Position numbers and translations under genes: made by a program
The notes under the pieces: model-generated
Told to the model about the DNA's origin: nothing
The model's input: the letters and a program-made list of their open reading frames with translations, nothing else
Databases searched by the model: none
Source: Myxococcus sp. RHSTA-1-4
GTDB taxonomy: Bacteria; Myxococcota; Myxococcia; Myxococcales; Myxococcaceae
DNA length: 64,000 nt
Assembly (NCBI RefSeq): GCF_020037125.1
Contig: NZ_JAIQDG010000023.1
Span: 62,001-126,000 of the forward strand
Direction of reading: 5' to 3'
In this document: piece after piece, positions 34,018 to 44,660 of the stretch
Numbering within the stretch: position 1 is the stretch's first letter
How the letters are laid out: every line of letters starts with the position of its first letter

Positions 34018-35163
34018 TTATTCCGCGAGCACCCGCACCGCGTCGCCCTCCATGGTCAGGCGCACGGTGGAGGGGGTGCCCTGCCGGCCGAAGTGTTCGT
34101 ACGCGGCGCCCTCCAGCAGGGGGGACAGGGTGGTGCGCAGGCCGCGGGCCCCCGTCTCGCGCTTGAGGGCGCGGGCCACCACGTGCTCGCGCACGGCGGG
34201 CTCCACCACCAGGCGCAGGCCCTCCTGCTCGAACTCGCGCTCGTACGCGCGCAGCACGTTGTGCTGGAGGATGTCGCCCAGCGTCGCGGCGTCCAGCGGC
34301 GTGAAGGACACCAGCCGGTTGAAGCGGCCGATGAGCTCCGGGATGAAGCCGTAGCGGGCGAAGGCCGTGGTCTGCTCCAGCTGCTCCTGGGTGACGCCCG
34401 CGGCGATGGCCTCCTGCTGGACGGCGCGCGGCTCCCGGCCGAAGCCCAGCCGCTCCTCGCGCGCCAAGCCCTCCGCGGTGGAGCGCAGCCCGCTGAACGC
34501 GCCGCAGGCGATGAAGGTGATGCAGGCCAGGTCCATGTTCTCCGGCCGCAGGCGGCTGGTGAAGCCGAAGTCCGCCGGGAAGTCCGCGTGGGCGGCGGAC
34601 AAGAGGTGCAGCAGGCTGCGCTGCACGCCGAAGCCGCTGACGTCCTTGGTGGTCTGCTGCCCGGCGAAGCGGCTGTCGGAGCGGCTGGTGGCGAGCTTGT
34701 CGAACTCGTCCAGGCAGATGACGCCGCAGGCCGCCCACTCCGTGTCCTTGTCCGCCACCTCGTACAGGCGAGACAGCAGGGTGTTGACGTCATCGCCCAC
34801 GTAGCCCGTCTCGGAGAACTGGGTGGCATCCGCCAGCACGGTGGGCACCGCGAGGATTTCGCGGAACAGCAACTCCACGAGGAACGTCTTGCCGGAGCCG
34901 GTGGGCCCCAGGAACAGGCAGTTCTCCCGCATGCCGGGCTCGGGGGCGAGTCCCTCCAGGTGGAGGCGGCGGATGCGGCGCAGGTGGCGGTAGGCCAGCA
35001 CCGAGGCCGCGCGCCGCGCCTCCTCCTGTCCGCGGTAGCCCAGGTCCGTCAGGCGCGCGTCGATTTCGCGCGGGGAGAGGACCTCGATGGCGGCGACGCG
35101 CTCGCGCACGTCGTCGCCATGGGGAACGGGCCGCGGCTCCAGGCCAGGGCGGGTGATGCTCAT
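34018..35163 (-). CDS. ClpX-like AAA+ ATPase without the zinc-binding domain
   Basis: 381 residues. AAA+ core: Walker A GPTGSGKT (86-93), pore loop GYVG (120-123) in SETGYVGDDVN, Walker B ICLDEFDKL (Asp152-Glu153), box IPELIGRFNRLVSF and sensor-2 TGARGLR. These are ClpX signatures. The N-terminal C4 zinc domain that ClpX uses for dimerisation and adaptors is missing, replaced by about 40 residues beginning MSITRPGLEPRP. The segment where ClpX carries its RKH loop reads differently (FTSRLRPENMDL), and I see no IGF-type tripeptide for docking ClpP. It may thus unfold proteins alone or with another partner. The housekeeping clpX should be elsewhere in the genome (inference). Confidence 0.85.
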   Translation of the reverse strand: MSITRPGLEPRPVPHGDDVRERVAAIEVLSPREIDARLTDLGYRGQEEARRAASVLAYRHLRRIRRLHLEGLAPEPGMRENCLFLGPTGSGKTFLVELLFREILAVPTVLADATQFSETGYVGDDVNTLLSRLYEVADKDTEWAACGVICLDEFDKLATSRSDSRFAGQQTTKDVSGFGVQRSLLHLLSAAHADFPADFGFTSRLRPENMDLACITFIACGAFSGLRSTAEGLAREERLGFGREPRAVQQEAIAAGVTQEQLEQTTAFARYGFIPELIGRFNRLVSFTPLDAATLGDILQHNVLRAYEREFEQEGLRLVVEPAVREHVVARALKRETGARGLRTTLSPLLEGAAYEHFGRQGTPSTVRLTMEGDAVRVLAE

Positions 35164-35322
35164 CTCGGGGGGCTCCAGGGAAGGCCCGAGCCCGGTACAG
35201 CCGGGCGGGGGGCCGCATCATCCTGGCGGGACGGCGCATCCACAAGGCGCGAGGAGCGCGCGCCCCTCACCCCGACCGCCGGCGCGCCTTCCTGGCTGGC
35301 GGCCGGCGGTCCAACCGGCGCG

Positions 35323-36255
35323 TCAGAGCGCGGCGGCGGCGGTGATGGTGAAGGCCACGTCGGCCTGGGCGCCGCCGGTCGCGGTGACGCTCGCCGGAAT
35401 GCCGGGGGTGGTGGCGAAGCTGATGCCCGCGGGGCCCTCAATCTCCACCTGGAAGGTGCCGGGGATGAGGAACTTGAAGTTGGCCTCGAAGGTGCCGTCG
35501 CCGTTGGCGTCGGAGAAGGCCAGCGGCTCGCGGCTGCCCTCGGCGTTGACGAGCACGGCGGTGAAGGCGGAGAGGGTCACCTGCACGTCGTCCACCACCG
35601 GGAGCTGCACGCCGGTGCCCGTCTGCAGCGTCACCAGGACGTTGGAGGAGAACTCCAGGTCCGCGCCCTTGATGACCGGGCTCATCACCCAGCGGCCCGA
35701 GCCGCCGGCCGCGCGGCCGAAGCTCTGCGCCACGTCGAAGTCCACGAGGATGACCTTCTGCGTCTGCTCGCTGGAGACCGTCACGTCCGCGTCGTTGGCG
35801 AACTTCACCTTGAGGCCGGACGTGGAGTAGCTGGGCATCTGCAGCTCGCCGTCCACCGCGACGCCGTCGGGCACGCCGTCATAGTTGGCCGTGGCGTAGA
35901 CGCGGCTGACGCCGTCCTCCTTCACCTGGACGTACGCGCCGGAGATGACGAAGCGCAGCTCGCGGTAGGTGCCCTGCGGTACTTCCGCGTCCTTCACCAG
36001 GTCCGCGGTGTCGTTGGCCAGGGTGAGCAGGTCCGTGGTGATGGGCTCGTCGCGCAGCACCACCTCGCCGGAGGCCTCCGCGCCACCGCCCTTGAGGTAC
36101 ACCTTCTCGATGGTGACGACGGCCTTCTCGAAGTCGTCGCCCGGCGCGTCCGTCAGCTTCACCGTGACGCGGGAGGTGTCGTCACCACAGGCGGCGAGGG
36201 CGAGCATGCTCACGGCGAGCAGCATCGAGGAGACCAGATTGCGTCGAGTCTTCAT
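35323..36255 (-). CDS. DUF4382-domain lipoprotein
   Basis: 310 residues from ATG 36255. The signal peptide ends in lipobox LAAC (Cys23). The mature protein starts SRVTVKLTDAPGDDFEKAVVTIEKVYL, a hallmark of DUF4382, a beta-rich domain of surface lipoproteins (about 27-175). The C-terminal 100 residues (FTAVLVNAEGSREPLAFSDANGDGTFEANF) look like a carboxypeptidase-regulatory-like or Ig-like beta-sandwich, with an aspartate-rich loop DANGDG that could bind calcium. No enzyme motif is seen. It is divergent from the IPT/TIG lipoprotein gene, with 210 bp between the starts. Confidence 0.8.
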   Translation of the reverse strand: MKTRRNLVSSMLLAVSMLALAACGDDTSRVTVKLTDAPGDDFEKAVVTIEKVYLKGGGAEASGEVVLRDEPITTDLLTLANDTADLVKDAEVPQGTYRELRFVISGAYVQVKEDGVSRVYATANYDGVPDGVAVDGELQMPSYSTSGLKVKFANDADVTVSSEQTQKVILVDFDVAQSFGRAAGGSGRWVMSPVIKGADLEFSSNVLVTLQTGTGVQLPVVDDVQVTLSAFTAVLVNAEGSREPLAFSDANGDGTFEANFKFLIPGTFQVEIEGPAGISFATTPGIPASVTATGGAQADVAFTITAAAAL

Positions 36256-36465
36256 GGAGAAAAACTCCGGGAGGAACGGGGCGGGCACCGGCCTGGCCCC
36301 CCGTGTGTGTCGTGCGGAAGACCTGCCCGTACCGGGAACGGCCACCAGAGGTCCGCCTCCACCCGGCGCGTGGCGAGTGGCCTTGGACCTTCCCAAGGAG
36401 TCTTTCTTCTCGACATGTCGCGTCCCGCTTTCGACTCCGCCTGCTCCCCCGGTCCCCTCCCAACC

Positions 36466-38610
36466 ATGCCGTGGCGCTGGACGGCGCTGGCCCTCGCACT
36501 GGGTGTGCTCGCGGGCTGCACGGAGCAGCGCGAGGCGCGGGTCGTCGAGACCGGCTCCCCCCTGTGCGCGCAGGGGGCCAGCGCCTCGCTGGACGAGGTG
36601 TATGCCCAGCACTTCGCGGCCAGCGCCGCCACCGGGTGCGCGAGCGCGGGCTGCCATGGCACGGGCGCGGGTGGGCTGACCTTCACCAACGCCTCGCAGC
36701 TCCGGGCGGCGACGGTCAACCGCCCCGCCGCGGATGGCTCGCGCACGCTGGTGGTGCCCGGTGCGCCCGAGCAGAGCGTGCTCTACACGAAGCTGCTGCC
36801 GGGCGCGCCCAACCGGATGCCGGAGGGCGGGCCCTATCTCGATGACGGGGCGCTCGCGGCCGTGGCGGCGTGGATTTGCGCCGGCGCTCCCGAGCCCTCC
36901 GACGCGGGCGTGGTGGAGCCGGTGCCGGGCGGCCCGGCGCTCGCCAGCGTCTCTCCGGACGCGGTGCAGGTGGGCAGCGCGGAGGTGACGCTCCAGCTGG
37001 ATGGCGCGCGCTTCGAGTCCGGCAGCCGCGTGGAGTTGAATGGCGCGCCGCTGTCCTCTCGCTTCGTCAGCACCAGCCGCCTCACGGCCACCGTGAGCGC
37101 GGCCGTCAACGCCCAGGCCGCGGAGCACCGCGTGCGCGTGGTCAACCCTCCGGACGGGGGTGTCAGCGAGGAGCGCGCCTACCGGGTGCTCAACCCCGCG
37201 CCCGTGCTGGAGGTCATCACTCCGGACACGGTGGCCGCGGACGGCGCGCCCTTCGACCTGATGCTCGGGGGCGGCGGCTTCACCGCCAGCTCCGTCGTGC
37301 TGCTGGACGGCGCCGCGGTGGACACGTCGTGGGTGAGCGGCACGTCCCTGCGCGCGCGGATGCCGACCTTCTCCACGCCCGGCGCCCACCAGGTCAGCGT
37401 GCGCACTCCGGCGCCCGGCGGTGGCACCAGCGCGGCGCGCACGCTCACCGTCGCCGTCATCACCGGCCCCACCATCACCGGCCTGAGCCCGTCACCCGGC
37501 GAGGCTGACAAGGCCTTCCGCCTGAGCGTCACCGGCTCCGGCTATGACTGCACGCCCACCCGCGCCAGTGTGCTGTTCAACGGCGCGGCGCTCACGCCCG
37601 CCACCTGCTCCGCCACCCGGCTGGAGGTGGACGTGCCCGCCACCGCCGCCGGTGGCTCCTCCGTCCAGGTGCGCAACCCCGACGGCGAGCTGAGCGCCAC
37701 GGCGACGCTCCAGCTCGTGGCCCCCAACCCCGTGCCCACGCTCGCCAGCCTCACTCCCTCCGAAGCGGCCCAGGGCGGTACGGCGCTCACGCTCGGCGTC
37801 ACGGGCACGGGCTTCGTCTCCGGCACCACGCTGCACTTCAACGGCGCCGCCCGGCCCACGCGCGTGCAGGGCGCGGGCGCGCTCAGCGCCACGCTCGCGT
37901 CCTCCGACCTGGCCGTGGCGGGCAGCTTCCCCGTCACCGTGGTGAGCCCCGCGCCCGGGGGCGGCACCAGCAACACGCTCGACTTCGCGGTGGTGCGCCC
38001 CAACCCGCCGCCCCGGGTCGACACGCTCTCGCCCTGCGGCAGGGTGGCCGGAGGCGCCGGCTTCACCCTCACGCTGGAGGGGCAGGACTTCGTCTCCGGG
38101 GCGAGCGTCACCTTCAACGGCACGGCCGTGAATGTGTCCAGCCAGAGCGCCACGCGCCTCACGGTGACGGTGCCCGCCGGGCTCGTTGCCACGGCCCCCT
38201 CCACCGGCGCCGTCTCCGTCGTCGTCACCAACCCGGCGCCCGGCGGCGGTGCCTCCGCGCCCGCCTGGTTCGGGCTGGCCACCCGCGCCGTCACCCTGGC
38301 CACGCACGTGCAACCCATCTTCGACCGGAACTGCAACTCCGGCTGCCACTCCAGCCCCTCCACGCCCGTCAATCTCACCTTGGGCCGCTCCTACGCGGAG
38401 CTGGTGGGGCAGCCCAGCGGCGCCTGCACCTCCACGTTGCTGGTCAAGGAATGCGGCCCCCTGCGCTCCCAGAGCGTGCTCATCGACAAGGTGCTGGCCA
38501 CGAACAGCAACCCCGCGTGCTCCGGCGCGCCCATGCCCAAGGGACAGCCGCTCTCCGCGGCGGAGAAGCAGGCGCTCATCGACTGGGTGGCCCAGGGCGC
38601 TCCTCCCTGA
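36466..38610 (+). CDS. IPT/TIG-repeat lipoprotein flanked by haem-type cysteine motifs
   Basis: 714 residues from ATG 36466, giving a short signal with lipobox LAGC (Cys18). ATG 36415 would add 17 residues and has AAGGAG upstream at a long distance. An N-terminal cytochrome-like segment (about 30-140) contains GCASAGCHG, in which Cys58, Cys63 and His64 form CX4CH. Four or five IPT/TIG beta-sandwiches follow (about 150-600), each with an FxSGxxVxxNG or SP-x-GG-type motif. A second cytochrome-like segment carries NCNSGCHSS: Cys623, Cys627 and His628 form CX3CH. Such segments resemble the planctomycete-type cytochrome c domain. Both haem motifs deviate from CXXCH. It is probably surface-exposed; a role in electron transfer is inferred, not shown. 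Confidence 0.8.
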   Translation: MPWRWTALALALGVLAGCTEQREARVVETGSPLCAQGASASLDEVYAQHFAASAATGCASAGCHGTGAGGLTFTNASQLRAATVNRPAADGSRTLVVPGAPEQSVLYTKLLPGAPNRMPEGGPYLDDGALAAVAAWICAGAPEPSDAGVVEPVPGGPALASVSPDAVQVGSAEVTLQLDGARFESGSRVELNGAPLSSRFVSTSRLTATVSAAVNAQAAEHRVRVVNPPDGGVSEERAYRVLNPAPVLEVITPDTVAADGAPFDLMLGGGGFTASSVVLLDGAAVDTSWVSGTSLRARMPTFSTPGAHQVSVRTPAPGGGTSAARTLTVAVITGPTITGLSPSPGEADKAFRLSVTGSGYDCTPTRASVLFNGAALTPATCSATRLEVDVPATAAGGSSVQVRNPDGELSATATLQLVAPNPVPTLASLTPSEAAQGGTALTLGVTGTGFVSGTTLHFNGAARPTRVQGAGALSATLASSDLAVAGSFPVTVVSPAPGGGTSNTLDFAVVRPNPPPRVDTLSPCGRVAGGAGFTLTLEGQDFVSGASVTFNGTAVNVSSQSATRLTVTVPAGLVATAPSTGAVSVVVTNPAPGGGASAPAWFGLATRAVTLATHVQPIFDRNCNSGCHSSPSTPVNLTLGRSYAELVGQPSGACTSTLLVKECGPLRSQSVLIDKVLATNSNPACSGAPMPKGQPLSAAEKQALIDWVAQGAPP

Positions 38611-38763
38611 GCCGGCCACGCCGGGCGCTGGCTGGAGGGATGGGCAACCGTTCTACGGTTGCCGGGCGGCCTGCCCAACCGTGAACATCTCGCCCGGGGC
38701 CGGGGCACGGGGATGCGCGGAATGCTCCTCTCGGGCAGGTTCGCGCATTACAGGAAGAGCCAC

Positions 38764-40620
38764 ATGGCTCCCTCGGACGATTCTCGGATGACACGGACGG
38801 CGGTGCCCCGGCTGGGGGCGTGGGTGGAAGAGGGACCGAGGGTGCGTTGGCGCGTCTGGGCGCCCGGTCACCAGCGCCTGGAGGTGGTGATTCACGACGC
38901 GCGGGGGCAGCCCGGGCGCATCGTCCTCCTGGCGCCGGAGCCGGGCGGCTGCTTCGGCGCGGTGCTGGAAGGGCACGGCGCCGGTACCCTCTACAAGCTG
39001 CGCGTGGACGGCGAGGGCCCCTTTCCGGACCCGTGGTCCCGCTCGCAGCCGCTGGGCGTACACGGGCCCTCGGAAGTGGTGGTGCCGGACTTCGAGTGGA
39101 CGGACGCGGCCTGGAAGGGCGTGGAGCCCGAGTCGCTCGTCCTCTACGAGGTGCACGTGGGCACCGCCACGCCCGAGGGGACCTTCGAGGCGCTCATCCC
39201 CCGGCTGCCCGGGCTCAGGGAGTTGGGCGTCACCGCGCTGGAAATCATGCCGGTGGCCGCCTTTCCCGGCGCGCGCAACTGGGGCTACGACGGCGTGGAC
39301 CTCTTCGCGCCCCTGCACGCGTACGGCGGCCCGGAGGGGCTGCGCCGGCTGATTGACGCCGCGCACGCGCGCGGCCTCGCGGTGCTCATCGACGCCGTCT
39401 ACAACCACTTCGGGCCGGACGGGAACTACCTGCGCGTCTACTCGCCGCACTACTTCACCGGCCGCCACCACACGCCGTGGGGCGACGCGGTGAACTACGA
39501 CAGCGAGGGCAGCGCGTACGTGCGCTCGCTGGTGCTCTCCAACGTGGAGATGTGGATTCGCGACTACCACGCGGACGGCCTGCGCCTGGACGCCGCGCAC
39601 GCGATTGTGGACGAGGGCACGCCCCACCTGCTCACCGAAATCACCGAGCGCGCCCGGGCCGCCGCGCCGGGGCGGCGGGTGCTGGTCATCGCCGAGGACG
39701 AGCGCAACGAGCGCAAGCTGCTGCGCCCGCCGCCCGAGGGATACGGGCTGGACGGCGTCTGGGCGGACGACTTCCACCACCAGATGCGGCGCGCCTTCGC
39801 GGGGGACAGCGAGGGCTACTACCAGGACTACACGGGCAGCACGGAGGACCTGGCGCGCACGCTGCGCCAGGGCTGGTTCTACGAGGGACAGGTGTCGAAG
39901 AACCTGGGCCACGCGCGCGGTACGAAGGCCGAGGGGCTGGAGCCGTGGCGCTTCGTCTTCTGCATCCAGAACCATGACCAGGTGGGCAACCGCCCCTTCG
40001 GGGAGCGGCTGGGGCATGACGTGTCTGCCGCCGCCTTCCGGGCCATGAGCACGCTGCTGCTGCTGTCGCCCTGCATTCCGCTGCTCTTCATGGGGCAGGA
40101 GTGGAACGCGAGCACGCCCTTCCTCTACTTCACCGACCACCACGCGGAGCTGGGCCGGCTCGTCACGGAAGGGCGCCGCAAGGAGTTCGCCGGCTTCGCG
40201 CGCTTCGCCGGCGCCGAGGTTCCGGACCCGCAGGCCCTCGAGACCTTCAAGCGCTCGCGGCTGGACTGGAGCGAGGCGGAGAAGCCGCCACACGCCGGTG
40301 TGCGCGCCCTCTACCGCGAGCTGCTCCACCTGCGTGCGTCGGCGCCCGCGCTGAAGGCCCTCCGCCGGGGCACGTACGATGCCCGCGCGCTGGGTCCGGA
40401 CGCGCTGCTGCTGGAGCGGCGCGCGGAAGGGCAGGGCATGCAGGTGCTCGTCTCCATCCGCGGCACGCTGGAGCACCGCGTGCCCGCCGGCGCGGAGCTG
40501 GTGCTGTGGAGCGAGTCGCCGCGCTTCGGTGGCACCGTCGAGACGCCTCCGCTGCGCGACGGCCTCCTGCGGCTCCAGGGCCCCGCCGCCGCCCTCGTGC
40601 GCTTCCCTTCGTGGGACTGA
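38764..40620 (+). CDS. treZ: Malto-oligosyltrehalose trehalohydrolase (GH13)
   Basis: 618 residues from ATG 38764, with AGGAAGAG 5 bp upstream. An N-terminal CBM48-like sandwich (about 12-105; VRWRVWAPGHQRLEVV) leads into a GH13 barrel. The catalytic residues are nucleophile Asp276 in GLRLDAAH, acid/base Glu311 in VIAEDE and Asp405 in QNHDQVGN. The order AVYNHFGPDGNYL, ADDFHHQ and FMGQEWNASTPFLYFTDH is typical of TreZ rather than of a branching enzyme. It cleaves trehalose from the end of maltooligosyl trehalose, the second step of the TreY-TreZ route. treY is not adjacent. Together with malQ it links glycogen breakdown to trehalose, an osmo- and spore protectant. Confidence 0.93.
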   Translation: MAPSDDSRMTRTAVPRLGAWVEEGPRVRWRVWAPGHQRLEVVIHDARGQPGRIVLLAPEPGGCFGAVLEGHGAGTLYKLRVDGEGPFPDPWSRSQPLGVHGPSEVVVPDFEWTDAAWKGVEPESLVLYEVHVGTATPEGTFEALIPRLPGLRELGVTALEIMPVAAFPGARNWGYDGVDLFAPLHAYGGPEGLRRLIDAAHARGLAVLIDAVYNHFGPDGNYLRVYSPHYFTGRHHTPWGDAVNYDSEGSAYVRSLVLSNVEMWIRDYHADGLRLDAAHAIVDEGTPHLLTEITERARAAAPGRRVLVIAEDERNERKLLRPPPEGYGLDGVWADDFHHQMRRAFAGDSEGYYQDYTGSTEDLARTLRQGWFYEGQVSKNLGHARGTKAEGLEPWRFVFCIQNHDQVGNRPFGERLGHDVSAAAFRAMSTLLLLSPCIPLLFMGQEWNASTPFLYFTDHHAELGRLVTEGRRKEFAGFARFAGAEVPDPQALETFKRSRLDWSEAEKPPHAGVRALYRELLHLRASAPALKALRRGTYDARALGPDALLLERRAEGQGMQVLVSIRGTLEHRVPAGAELVLWSESPRFGGTVETPPLRDGLLRLQGPAAALVRFPSWD

Positions 40621-40921
40621 GCACGGCGGAAGCCGCTCCCCCGCGCGGGTGCAATGCTGCCAGGGGAGCAGGCCTCGATTCACAAACGCGGTGGGAATTC
40701 CATATCGGTCCAAAGGGTATTTTCGCCCGCAGTCTGAACGTTGAGTAGACAACGCCGCTGGCCCCTGGCTGGAGAGAGCCTCACGCACCGGACGTGGGCG
40801 CCTTCGAGTCGCGGGCCCGCGAATGGAAGCCAACGCGCCGTGGGGGGAACGCGGCGCTCCGGTCCGGCCCCGTCCGTTCCGGCGAGTCGTGGCACCACGC
40901 GGCCTCACCTGAGGTAGTGAC
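40621..40921. other. Upstream region of the discoidin-protein gene
   Basis: About 300 bp between same-strand genes. A distinctly AT-richer patch at 40675-40750 includes the palindrome GGAATTCC (40694-40701) and probably holds the promoter. I cannot assign a sigma factor with confidence. Confidence 0.4.
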
Positions 40922-42241
40922 TTGAATCGACAGCACATGACTCCGTCCCGCGGGGGATGGAAGCGCCTCCGCACGTCCGCTTGCGCGCTCTCGCTGGCCG
41001 CCTTCGCGTTCGCGACGCCCGCGCTGGCCGCCGGTGGTTTCACCTCCGCCACCGCCAGCGGGAACGACGGCAACGTGCCGGCCAACGCCGTTGACGGCAA
41101 CCTGGCCACGCGCTGGTCCAGCAACGGCGTGGGGCAGTGGATTCGCGGCGACCTGGGCGCGGTGAAGGCGCTGAACGCGCTGGACATCGCCTGGTTCCGT
41201 GGCAACGAGCGCGCCAGCAGGTTCGTCATCGCCACCTCGACGGACGGCACCACGTACACGCAGGTGTTCTCCGGCACCTCGTCCGGGCGCACCGCGTCCT
41301 TCGAGCGCTACTCGTTCCCCACGGTGAACGCCCGCTATGTGCGCGTCACCGTCAACGGCAACACCCTCAACACCTGGGCGAGCATCTCGGAGATGGCGGC
41401 CATCTCCGGCACCACGACCACGCCGACCCCGGAGCCCGAGCCGACCCCCACGCCCGAGCCGACCACGGGCAAGGACAAGTTCGGCGTCACCATGCTCTAC
41501 CCGACGAAGGTCGGCGGTGAACAGTGGGCCCTGGCGGACAGCGCGACGTCCGACAGCCGCTTCGACCCGCAGCAGACCATCACCCGCAACGCGGACGGCT
41601 CCTGGAAGATGAAGAGCAGCAAGGTCCGCATGAACGTCTTCACGTCCACGGGCTATAGCTCCTCGAAGATTCCCACGTACGACCGGGACGTGCTCGCCAG
41701 CCGCGGCTACATGCAGGCGCCGAACGACTGGAAGAATGTGGAGATGACGGGCTTCGTGAAGGTCAACGCCGTCTCCGACGCGTCGGACAACTTCGCCTGG
41801 TACACGCGCGGCGGCAAGCACAACGACAACAACTCGGGCTGTGAGGGCAGTAGCTACAAGGGCTCCCTCCACTATGACGGCCGCGTCCGCTGGCAGAAGG
41901 AGACGTGGCACGTCTCCTACGAGCAGGCGGCCTACAAGCCCGGCACCTCGGCGCTCAAGGGCCGCTGGGTGGGCTTCAAGTCGGTGATGCGCAACACGCT
42001 CGTCAACGGCAAGGAGGCCGTGCGCCTCGAGATGTACCTCAACGAGAACGCCGACAAGGTCACCTGGAAGAAGGTCTACGACATGGTGGACTCCGGCTCG
42101 TGGGGCGGCGACGCCCAGCACTGCGGCGGCGCCGTGCCGGCCATGCCGATTACGTGGGGCGGCCCCATCGCCACGTTCCGCTGGGACAGCGCCAGCGACG
42201 TGGACTTCAAGTGGCTGTCCGTCCGCGAAATCCAGCCGTAA
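40922..42241 (+). CDS. Secreted discoidin (F5/8 type C) protein with C-terminal glycan-active-like domain
   Basis: 439 residues. TTG 40922 has GAGGT at the right distance; ATG 40937 is an alternative. Both give a clear Sec signal peptide ending ATPALA. Residues about 37-160 form an F5/8 type C (CBM32-like) galactose-binding fold: NAVDGNLATRWSS, QWIRGDLGAVKALN and ARYVRVTVNGN. A Thr-Pro-Glu linker (TTTTPTPEPEPTPTPEPTT) leads to a 260-residue domain starting KFGVTMLYPTK. This domain resembles the concanavalin-like fold seen in secreted actinobacterial proteins that bind or cleave polysaccharides; the catalytic function is unproven. A rho-independent terminator follows directly. Confidence 0.8.
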   Translation: MNRQHMTPSRGGWKRLRTSACALSLAAFAFATPALAAGGFTSATASGNDGNVPANAVDGNLATRWSSNGVGQWIRGDLGAVKALNALDIAWFRGNERASRFVIATSTDGTTYTQVFSGTSSGRTASFERYSFPTVNARYVRVTVNGNTLNTWASISEMAAISGTTTTPTPEPEPTPTPEPTTGKDKFGVTMLYPTKVGGEQWALADSATSDSRFDPQQTITRNADGSWKMKSSKVRMNVFTSTGYSSSKIPTYDRDVLASRGYMQAPNDWKNVEMTGFVKVNAVSDASDNFAWYTRGGKHNDNNSGCEGSSYKGSLHYDGRVRWQKETWHVSYEQAAYKPGTSALKGRWVGFKSVMRNTLVNGKEAVRLEMYLNENADKVTWKKVYDMVDSGSWGGDAQHCGGAVPAMPITWGGPIATFRWDSASDVDFKWLSVREIQP

Positions 42242-42272
42242 TCACGGCTCGCTGACCTGATTCACTCGCGAG

Positions 42273-42306
42273 GGGCGCGGGGAGCTTTGTCTCCTCGCGC
42301 CCTTTT
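42273..42306 (+). terminator. Rho-independent terminator
   Basis: GGGCGCGGGGAG (42273-42284) pairs with CTCCTCGCGCCC (42291-42302), one mismatch, around a 6-base loop and followed by TTTT. It ends the discoidin-protein transcript. Confidence 0.85.
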
Positions 42307-42437
42307 CGCGTCAGGGCTTCCAATGGCCCCCATCAGCCCGGGCGGCGGGGTAGGCTGGGAGGCGAGGGCTTCCCGGACCTACACGGGGATTCCCGCAGTC
42401 GACACCCGCCCTCATCCATGCTCTGCATTCGCCCGCC

Positions 42438-43874
<1,437 letters not shown>

Positions 43875-43885
43875 GCGGCCCCCGT

Positions 43886-43922
43886 CCCCGCTCCCCTCGG
43901 TGGGAGCGGGGCGGCCTTTGTT
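43886..43922 (+). terminator. Rho-independent terminator
   Basis: CCCCGCTCCC (43886-43895) pairs perfectly with GGGAGCGGGG (43902-43911) around CTCGGT, followed by CGGCCTTTGTT. It ends the M20 peptidase transcript. Confidence 0.8.
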
Positions 43923-44018
43923 GACTCCTCGGGACGCCGCGCTCACCGGCTCCTGGGCTCCCTGCCGGTCTGCTACAGAACGTCCGCCGTTCCCTGCGTC
44001 TGTCATCCCGGAGGAGCC

Positions 44019-44594
44019 ATGATGAATCTCTACTTCAATCCCAGGAGCCGCGCGGTCATCGCGAAGTGGATGCTCGATGAGTGCGGCGCGAAGTACGACC
44101 TGGTGCACATCGACCTGCAGAAGCGTGAGCACAAGTCGCCGGAGTTCCTGGCCATCAACCCCGCCGGAAAGCTGCCCGCGCTGGTGGATGGCGAGACGCG
44201 GATGTTCGAGAACGCGGCCATCTGCCTGTACCTCGCTGACAAGTTCCCCGAGGCGAACCTCGCGCCGAAGCTGGGAGACCCGCGGCGCGGGCGCTACCTG
44301 TCGCTGATGGTCTACTCGACGTCGCAGCTCGAGCCGTCCATGGGCGACTTCCTGATGAACCTGGAGACGGCGCCCCAGCGCGGCTGGACGGACTTCAAGA
44401 CCGCCCTGGACGCCGTCGAGCGCGAGCTGGGCAATGGGCCCTACCTCTTCGGCGACTGGTTCACGGCGGCGGACGTGATGGTTGGCTCGATGTTCATCTG
44501 GATGCGCATCCAGGGGAAGCGGACTGGCCGTCCCTCGATTGACGCCTACGTGGACCGCGTGCTGGCGCGCCCCAACGGCCTGAAGCTGGGCTGA
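44019..44594 (+). CDS. Glutathione S-transferase family protein
   Basis: 191 residues, ATG 44019 with GGAGG upstream. A thioredoxin-fold N-terminal domain (1-78) shows INPAGKLPALVDG with the cis-Pro53 that shapes the glutathione site and FENAAICLYLAD, where Glu64 and Asn65 stand in the place of the usual Glu-Ser pair. The all-helical C-terminal domain is about 85-191, with LFGDWFTAADVMVG as the N-capping box. It conjugates glutathione or a related thiol to electrophiles, or serves as a thiol-disulphide enzyme. It is somewhat short at the C-terminus. A truncated SDR gene follows after 66 bp. Confidence 0.88.
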   Translation: MMNLYFNPRSRAVIAKWMLDECGAKYDLVHIDLQKREHKSPEFLAINPAGKLPALVDGETRMFENAAICLYLADKFPEANLAPKLGDPRRGRYLSLMVYSTSQLEPSMGDFLMNLETAPQRGWTDFKTALDAVERELGNGPYLFGDWFTAADVMVGSMFIWMRIQGKRTGRPSIDAYVDRVLARPNGLKLG

Positions 44595-44660
44595 GCGCGT
44601 CAACCCGGGTTGATGAGCCCGGGAGGGCGGGGCCTACAACCTCGAGCATCAGGAGGACGC

